Of a stretch of DNA of 12,664 nt, positions 9,083-12,664 are shown one piece after another. Within the stretch, counting starts at the first letter, position 1, and every line of letters begins with the position of its first letter. Position numbers and translations under genes: made by a program. Location: positions 1 to 12,664 of the forward strand of contig JAZRXA010000002.1 in assembly GCA_045599965.1 (NCBI GenBank), written 5' to 3'. The DNA is from RGIG5612 sp045599965. GTDB lineage: Bacteria > Bacillota > Clostridia > Lachnospirales > Lachnospiraceae. The notes under the pieces are model-generated. The model did not search any database and had not been told where the DNA came from. It was given only the letters and a program-made list of their open reading frames with translations.

Positions 9083-10170
9083 TTTTCCCTTATTATATTA
9101 AAAGAGGAGATTGGATAGGCGTTTCAGCGATGAGCAATCCGGTTAATGATCCAGCTGAGAAAGCTAGATTTAATCATGCAGCGAATGTTCTTTCAAGAGC
9201 TGGCTTTGGTACAGTCTTTACTAATAATGTTTTTCTTGATGGTGATGCTTTTGGTAGAAGCGGAACCGGCCCAGAAAAAGGATATGAGTTTAATGCATTG
9301 GTTAATGAAAGCCAGATTTCACTTATTTATGCTGCTAAGGGCGGAGACAATCTTGCAGAAATGCTTCCTTACGTAGATGTTAGATTATTTAAGAAACATC
9401 CAAAGTGGGTTCAAGGATATTCAGATGTAACATCACTTCTTTATTATTTAACAACTAAAGGCGATGTTGCTACTGCCTACGGCGCATGCTTTTCTGATTT
9501 TGGAATGGAACCATGGGATGATAGCGTACATAGAAATCTAGGAGTTTTAACAGGCGACTTAAAGGAACAACAAAGTTTTGATTATTATCAAAACGGACCA
9601 AAGAAAAAAGATGCTCCTAGTACAGCGGGATATTCTAAAGATGCTTTGGTTGATTGGAAAATAGTTGCAGACGGAAGAGGACATTTTAATTACACTTCTG
9701 TTTATGGTGCAAATGCAAACATGAAAATAGCAGAAGTTGAATTCGATGGCCGTCTTATTGGCGGATGCCTTGATGTTTTACTTAATATCGCAGGCACTCG
9801 TTTTGATGGAACACTTGAATTCTTAGAAAAATATAAACGCAATGGTATCGTTTGGTATCTTGAAAGCTTTAATTTAAGCTACGAAGAGATGATGGAAGGA
9901 CTTTGGAAACTTCGTCAGCTAGGATGGTTTGAAGGCGCTAGAGGATTTATTTTCGGAAGACCTTTATTCTATAATAATGTTGATTTTGAAGGAAAACCAC
10001 TTCCAAACTACGCAGACGTATTAAGAGATAGATTAGGTGACTTAAACGTTCCGATTATCATGGACGCTGATATTGGTCATAAAGGACCTCAGTTCGTTAT
10101 GATTAACGGTGCCATGGCTAATGTAAAAGCAACTGCTGACGGAAAAGGCAGCGTAACATATTTCAATTAA
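9079..10170 (+). CDS. S66-family LD-carboxypeptidase (LdcA/MccF-like)
   Basis: Serine peptidase of family S66. LdcA members remove the terminal D-Ala from murein tetrapeptides during wall recycling; MccF members cleave microcin C-type peptidyl-adenylates. Evidence is the start KRGDWIGVSAMSNP (usual form KKGDxIGIVAPS), the nucleophile S115 in VQGYSDVTSL, LIGGCLDVLLNIAGT near 226-240, E262 in WYLESF, and H334 in DIGHKGPQ: a Ser-Glu-His triad in family order and spacing. At 363 residues it is longer than LdcA (about 300) and nearer MccF (about 340), so the substrate is open. No signal peptide or membrane segment, so probably cytosolic. Its ATG shares ATGA with the addA stop; AAAGGAA at 9064-9070 is the ribosome site. 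A role linked to DNA repair is not evident. Confidence 0.88.
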   Translation: MIFPYYIKRGDWIGVSAMSNPVNDPAEKARFNHAANVLSRAGFGTVFTNNVFLDGDAFGRSGTGPEKGYEFNALVNESQISLIYAAKGGDNLAEMLPYVDVRLFKKHPKWVQGYSDVTSLLYYLTTKGDVATAYGACFSDFGMEPWDDSVHRNLGVLTGDLKEQQSFDYYQNGPKKKDAPSTAGYSKDALVDWKIVADGRGHFNYTSVYGANANMKIAEVEFDGRLIGGCLDVLLNIAGTRFDGTLEFLEKYKRNGIVWYLESFNLSYEEMMEGLWKLRQLGWFEGARGFIFGRPLFYNNVDFEGKPLPNYADVLRDRLGDLNVPIIMDADIGHKGPQFVMINGAMANVKATADGKGSVTYFN

Positions 10171-10179
10171 GGAAAAAAG

Positions 10180-10899
10180 ATGCTAGAACTTAAAAATGTT
10201 TCTTTTTCAGTTAAAGATGAAAATGATGTTGAAAAAGAAATCATAAAAGATGTTAATTTAAAGATTGATGACAAGAAATTTATTGTAATAACAGGTCCTA
10301 ATGGAAGTGGAAAGAGTACACTTGCAAAATTAATTGTTGGTATTTATAAACCTACAAAAGGACAAATTATTTTTGATGGAACTGATATTACAAATATGTC
10401 TATTTCAGACAGAGCAAAGCTTGGAATAAGCTTTGCTTTTCAACAACCTGTTAGATTTAAGGGAATTAAAGTTAAAGATTTAATGACTTTGGCAGCAGGA
10501 AAGGAAACAACTATTGGACAGGCTTGCCAATACTTAAGTGAGGTTGGTCTTTGCGCTAGAGATTATATTGATAGAGATGTTGATTCTAGCCTTTCAGGAG
10601 GCGAGTTAAAGAGAATTGAGATTGCTCAGCTGATTGCTAGAAATACGCGCCTTAGCGTTCTGGATGAGCCGGAAGCCGGAATAGATCTTTGGAGTTTTAC
10701 AAATCTTATTAAAGTTTTCGAGAAAATGAGAGAAGAAAAGAGCCGCAGTATTCTTATTATTAGTCACCAAGAAAGGATTCTTGATATTGCGGATGAAATA
10801 GTTGTCGTTAAAGATGGACAAATTGTAGCTTTTGATAAAAAAGATGATATTTTGCCAGAGCTTCTTAAGGGAACTGCTGGTTGTAAATATTATCAGTAG
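10180..10899 (+). CDS. sufC: SufC-type Fe-S cluster assembly ATPase (SmsC-like)
   Basis: Soluble ABC-type ATPase that drives conformational change in its SufB-type partner during Fe-S cluster building. The ABC motifs are complete: Walker A GPNGSGKST at 39-47, the Q-loop in FAFQQPVRFKG, signature LSGGE at 138-142, Walker B LSVLDEPEAGID at 158-169, and the H-loop histidine 196 in IISHQER. FQQP and DEPEAGIDLWS are typical of SufC; transporters usually have DEPTSGLD. At 239 residues it is near the usual 245-260. The immediately following sufB-like gene supports SufC over an ABC transporter, since no permease is nearby. AAGGAA overlapping the upstream stop is the ribosome site; gaps of 9 nt on both sides place it in the operon. 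Confidence 0.93.
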   Translation: MLELKNVSFSVKDENDVEKEIIKDVNLKIDDKKFIVITGPNGSGKSTLAKLIVGIYKPTKGQIIFDGTDITNMSISDRAKLGISFAFQQPVRFKGIKVKDLMTLAAGKETTIGQACQYLSEVGLCARDYIDRDVDSSLSGGELKRIEIAQLIARNTRLSVLDEPEAGIDLWSFTNLIKVFEKMREEKSRSILIISHQERILDIADEIVVVKDGQIVAFDKKDDILPELLKGTAGCKYYQ

Positions 10900-10908
10900 G
10901 AGGCACCT

Positions 10909-11835
10909 ATGGACAAGATTCAAAAAGATTTACTTGAAAAAGTAGCTGATATCCATAATGTGCCTGAAGGCGCATATAATATTCGTTCTAACGGAAAACT
11001 TGGGTCAAGACAAACCACAGCAAATATAGATATCGTTACTAAAGAAGATAAACCTGGAATTGATATTATTATTAAGCCGGGCACTAAAAATGAAAGTGTT
11101 CATATTCCAGTTATTATTAGCGAGTCTGGTCTTACAGATTTAGTCTACAACGATTTTTATATTGGTGATGATTCAGATGTAACTATTATTGCTGGTTGCG
11201 GAATTCATAACTGCGGCGATCAAAAGAGCCAGCATGACGGAATTCATTCTTTCCATATAGGAAAAAATGCGAAAGTTAAATATATTGAGAAACATTATGG
11301 CGAAAACGACAAAGACGCTGTTGGCGAAAACATTATGAATCCTACAACTATTGTTGAGATTGAAGAGGGTGGATATATGGAAATGGAAACCACCCAAATT
11401 AAAGGTATAGACAATACTGTTCGTGATACAAAGGCTGTTCTTAAGGGCGAAGGCGCAAAATTAATCGTTCGCGATAAGCTTATGACACATGGAAAGCAAA
11501 ACGCAGATGCTATTTTCGATGTTGTTATGGATGGCGTTGATTCTAGTTGCGATCTTATAAGCAGAGCAGTAGCAAAAGATGATTCAACTCAAACCTTTAA
11601 GGCTAATATTGTTGGTAATGTTAAGTGTGCAAGCCATACAGAGTGCGATGCTATTATTATGGATAACGCTAAGATTAGTGCTTCTCCAGAAATAGTGGCT
11701 AATGACTTAGATGCAGCCCTTATTCATGAGGCGGCTATAGGCAAAATTGCTGGCGAACAACTTATTAAACTTATGACCCTTGGACTTACTGAAGAAGAGG
11801 CTGAACAAGAAATTATTGCAGGCTTCCTTAAATAA
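10909..11835 (+). CDS. sufB: Short SufB/SufD-family scaffold (SmsB-like)
   Basis: Beta-helix Fe-S scaffold protein, partner of SufC. The C-terminal core matches SufB: C246 in HTECDAIIMDN corresponds to the catalytic cysteine of the SufB motif QCDSLL (E. coli C405), and H273-E274 in LIHEAAIGKIAGEQL matches VEHEAxxSKI. It then ends with the usual helical tail LGLTEEEAEQEIIAGFLK. A second cluster, C97, H100 and C102, sits in AGCGIHNCGD, followed by HDGIHSF. At 308 residues it is far shorter than SufB of SufBCDSU systems (about 465), and no sufD, sufS or sufU follows, which fits the two-protein SUF-like minimal system (SmsCB). The cysteine favours SufB over SufD. AGGAGG (10898-10903) overlaps the sufC stop, 5 nt from the ATG. 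Last protein gene of the operon. Confidence 0.88.
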   Translation: MDKIQKDLLEKVADIHNVPEGAYNIRSNGKLGSRQTTANIDIVTKEDKPGIDIIIKPGTKNESVHIPVIISESGLTDLVYNDFYIGDDSDVTIIAGCGIHNCGDQKSQHDGIHSFHIGKNAKVKYIEKHYGENDKDAVGENIMNPTTIVEIEEGGYMEMETTQIKGIDNTVRDTKAVLKGEGAKLIVRDKLMTHGKQNADAIFDVVMDGVDSSCDLISRAVAKDDSTQTFKANIVGNVKCASHTECDAIIMDNAKISASPEIVANDLDAALIHEAAIGKIAGEQLIKLMTLGLTEEEAEQEIIAGFLK

Positions 11836-11839
11836 TCGG

Positions 11840-11868
11840 TTGACAAAAGATGGTATTTATAATATATT
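11840..11868 (+). promoter_or_regulatory. Promoter of tRNA-Gly
   Basis: A consensus TTGACA (11840-11845) and TATATT (11863-11868) are 17 nt apart, starting 5 nt after the sufB stop. Expected start near 11875, about 19 nt upstream of the mature tRNA. The short leader can form a five-pair hairpin, GCCTT/AAGGC, at 11877-11889. It lets the tRNA be made independently of the upstream operon. Confidence 0.75.
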
Positions 11869-11893
11869 AAACGGGCGCCTTTTTAAGGCACAT

Positions 11894-11966
11894 GCGATAG
11901 TGGCGTAGTTGGTAACGCGCGACCTTGCCAAGGTCGAGACCGCGGGTTCGAGCCCCGTCTATCGCT
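11894..11966 (+). tRNA. tRNA-Gly, anticodon GCC
   Basis: A complete cloverleaf can be drawn by hand. Acceptor GCGATAG pairs with CTATCGC over 7 bp. D-stem GCGT/ACGC encloses an 8-nt loop with A14, GG and A21. Anticodon stem CGACC/GGTCG carries loop TTGCCAA with anticodon GCC at 11927-11929. There is a 5-nt variable loop, and T-stem GCGGG/CCCGT (one G-T pair) with loop TTCGAGC. The discriminator is T at 11966. It reads GGC and GGU codons. CCA is not encoded in register: the bases after the discriminator are TCCA, so a CCA triplet sits one base too far 3'. Mature CCA would have to be added by nucleotidyltransferase. Confidence 0.97.
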
Positions 11967-11969
11967 TCC

Positions 11970-12005
11970 AAACCGGAAAGCATAAGCTTTCCGGTTTTTT
12001 TATTT
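11970..12005 (+). terminator. Intrinsic terminator after tRNA-Gly
   Basis: A perfect 12-bp stem, AAACCGGAAAGC (11970-11981) with GCTTTCCGGTTT (11986-11997), has a 4-nt loop ATAA and runs into a T-rich tail (TTTT, then ATTT). It ends the tRNA transcript. Because I see no terminator between the sufB stop and the tRNA, it probably also ends readthrough from the six-gene operon. The A-rich 5' side could let it work weakly in the other direction. Confidence 0.9.
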
Positions 12006-12043
12006 AATTTTAATTGGTTCAGTACTTTTTGGCATCAGTCTAT

Positions 12044-12068
12044 TTCGATAAATTAAGAATTTATCGAA
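12044..12068. repeat. Perfect inverted repeat, 11-bp arms
   Basis: TTCGATAAATT (12044-12054) and AATTTATCGAA (12058-12068) are exact inverse complements separated by AAG. The arms are AT-rich and no clean T-run follows, so it is a poor terminator. No gene lies beside it for an operator to control. It stands just left of the 63-bp repeat array and could mark its edge. Confidence 0.7.
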
Positions 12069-12083
12069 CTCTTTGCATTTTTG

Positions 12084-12317
12084 AGTGCTAAATACTCTTG
12101 TGGCGGAACCCCTTCTCATATGAGAATACTTTTAATGCTAATTGATTGCTATAAATACTCTCATAGGCACACCCCCTCTCGTATGAGAATACTTTTAATG
12201 CTAATTGATTGCTATAAATACTCTCATAGGCATACCCCTTCTCGTATGAGAGTACTTTTGGTGTCTAAAAAGTGATTTTGATACTCTCATAGACGCACCC
12301 CTCTTCATATGAGAATT
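12084..12317. repeat. 63-bp tandem repeat array with hairpin-forming junctions
   Basis: The palindromic decamer CTCRTATGAG recurs at exact 63-bp steps: 12115, 12178, 12241, and as TTCATATGAG at 12304. Units 12115-12177 and 12178-12240 agree at about 60 of 63 bases. Unit 12241-12303 keeps both ends but has a diverged middle. 12084-12114 resembles the last half of a unit, and 12304-12317 the first part of another. At each junction TACTCTCATA pairs with TATGAGARTA across a 16-nt C-rich loop (for example 12156-12165 with 12182-12191). Units lack the short-repeat/unique-spacer form of CRISPR, and no transposase or rep gene is nearby. One forward frame stays open through it only because 63 is a multiple of three. 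Function unknown. Confidence 0.85.
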
Positions 12318-12331
12318 TTTTGTATCAAGGC

Positions 12332-12530
12332 AGCCGGCGAATGAGATGTTTTGGCTGTGGATTTATGGATAATCGGCGCTCGAAGTGGAAAGGACGCGTA
12401 CAACAAAACGTTGTCCGCATCCTTCCCACTTTCTCGCAACCTCGCCGATAATCCATAAATCCAACAGCCTCTACTACTATGTCCCATTGCGTCCGACTTC
12501 GTCGTCCGCTTCGCCGGCTTACGCCGGCTC
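12332..12530. repeat. GC-rich fold-back element of about 200 bp
   Basis: Several nested inverted repeats make this a large potential cruciform or folded RNA. Outer arms AGCCGGCGAA (12332-12341) and TTCGCCGGCT (12510-12519) are perfectly complementary. Inside lies a long imperfect hairpin (12353-12469, listed separately). A small CGAC/GTCG hairpin with loop TTC is at 12494-12504. GCCGGC-TTAC-GCCGGC (12513-12528) forms a competing tight hairpin. By hand count about 107 of the 200 bases in 12331-12530 are G or C, clearly above the AT-rich surroundings. No convincing open reading frame. It may be a non-autonomous mobile element (MITE-like), a palindromic intergenic repeat or a structured RNA; I cannot tell which. 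Confidence 0.75.
12353..12469. repeat. Long imperfect hairpin at the core of the fold-back element
   Basis: Left arm 12353-12378 (begins GGCTGTGGATTTATGG) pairs with right arm 12443-12469 (ends CATAAATCCAACAGCC) over about 25 pairs, with one bulged base and one mismatch. After an internal loop the pairing resumes: GTGG/CCAC, AAGGA/TCCTT, GCG/CGC and ACAAC/GTTGT, closing on a 5-nt loop AAAAC at 12405-12409, with single mismatches between the helices. The outer stem is too regular to be chance. There is no T-run after it, so it is not an ordinary terminator. Confidence 0.85.
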
Positions 12531-12664
12531 CATATATGAGACCAAAATAAAATGTTTTGATAAAATTACCGAAAAAGGCACCATTGGTACCCGAAACTAT
12601 ATATTTTTTTAAGTAAATCCATTAAATTAATTCATTATGAGAACTTGTTGGAAAAGTATAGAAA
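12531..12664. other. AT-rich tail without a recognisable gene
   Basis: No supported reading frame, promoter or RNA gene. Two stretches echo the array decamer: CATATATGAGA at 12531-12541 and TTCATTATGAGAACTT at 12631-12646. An ATG at 12637 opens a frame to the window edge but has no Shine-Dalgarno sequence before it, so I do not call a gene. Confidence 0.5.

Noticed and set aside
11877..11889. Terminator between sufB and the tRNA
   Set aside because: GCCTT-TTT-AAGGC is only a 5-bp stem with no T-run after it and lies downstream of the tRNA promoter's expected start.
12081..12275. Open frame of 64 codons with 21-residue repeats across the tandem array
   Set aside because: The periodic peptide follows from a 63-bp DNA period being a multiple of three. 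It begins with TTG, has no ribosome binding site, and the repeats have a better explanation as DNA or RNA structure.
12084..12317. CRISPR array
   Set aside because: The whole 63-bp unit is repeated, with no constant short repeat alternating with unique spacers, and no cas genes are nearby.
12332..12530. Integron attC site
   Set aside because: The long imperfect hairpin invites it, but the GTTRRRY/RYYYAAC core sites are not at the stem ends and no integrase is seen.
12084..12530. Iteron-type replication origin
   Set aside because: Repeats plus a hairpin near AT-rich DNA are suggestive, but the units are far longer than iterons and no rep or dnaA gene or DnaA-box cluster is present.
12305..12612. 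Overlapping open frames on both strands across the GC-rich element (12305-12487 minus, 12385-12612 plus)
   Set aside because: Both lie in strongly paired inverted repeats, have low-complexity composition and lack ribosome binding sites. The plus-strand one starts with GTG inside the hairpin.
12637..12664. Start of a new gene at the right edge
   Set aside because: There is an ATG with nine codons open to the edge, but no Shine-Dalgarno sequence and too little sequence to judge; it also overlaps a degenerate copy of the array motif.

Overview
The window is AT-rich, strongly Shine-Dalgarno-led bacterial DNA. The best guess is Bacillota, class Clostridia or a relative. The reasons are an AddAB recombination pair (the usual low-GC Gram-positive counterpart of RecBCD), A/T-ending codons, and a two-gene SufC/SufB-like iron-sulfur system without SufD, SufS or SufU, a layout known mainly from anaerobes. 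I cannot place it to genus.

Layout. Bases 1-1193 hold the first 397 codons of asparaginyl-tRNA synthetase (asnS) on the minus strand; its C-terminus lies off the left edge. A 154-base divergent promoter region separates it from a plus-strand run of six tightly packed genes: asnA (aspartate-ammonia ligase), addB, addA, an S66-family LD-carboxypeptidase, sufC and a short sufB-like gene. Spacings are 9 nt, a 14-nt overlap, a 4-nt ATGA overlap, 9 nt and 9 nt, and I see no internal terminator, so this looks like one operon. It is followed by tRNA-Gly(GCC), which has its own strong promoter, and a perfect 12-bp terminator hairpin that probably ends both the tRNA and operon readthrough.

The last 660 bases contain no gene I can support but are structurally rich: an 11-bp-arm palindrome; a tandem array of 63-bp units whose junctions form hairpins with C-rich loops; then a GC-rich fold-back element of about 200 bp with a long imperfect hairpin at its core; then AT-rich sequence with degenerate echoes of the array motif.

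How the genes fit together. asnS and asnA use and make asparagine and share an upstream region. AddA and AddB form the helicase-nuclease that processes double-strand breaks; AddB carries the four cysteines of its Fe-S cluster, and the SufC/SufB-like pair in the same operon is the sort of machine that could build it. That link is an inference. The S66 peptidase probably trims cell-wall tetrapeptides in the cytoplasm. The most unusual parts are the minimal SUF pair in a DNA-repair operon and the repeat/fold-back region at the right end.
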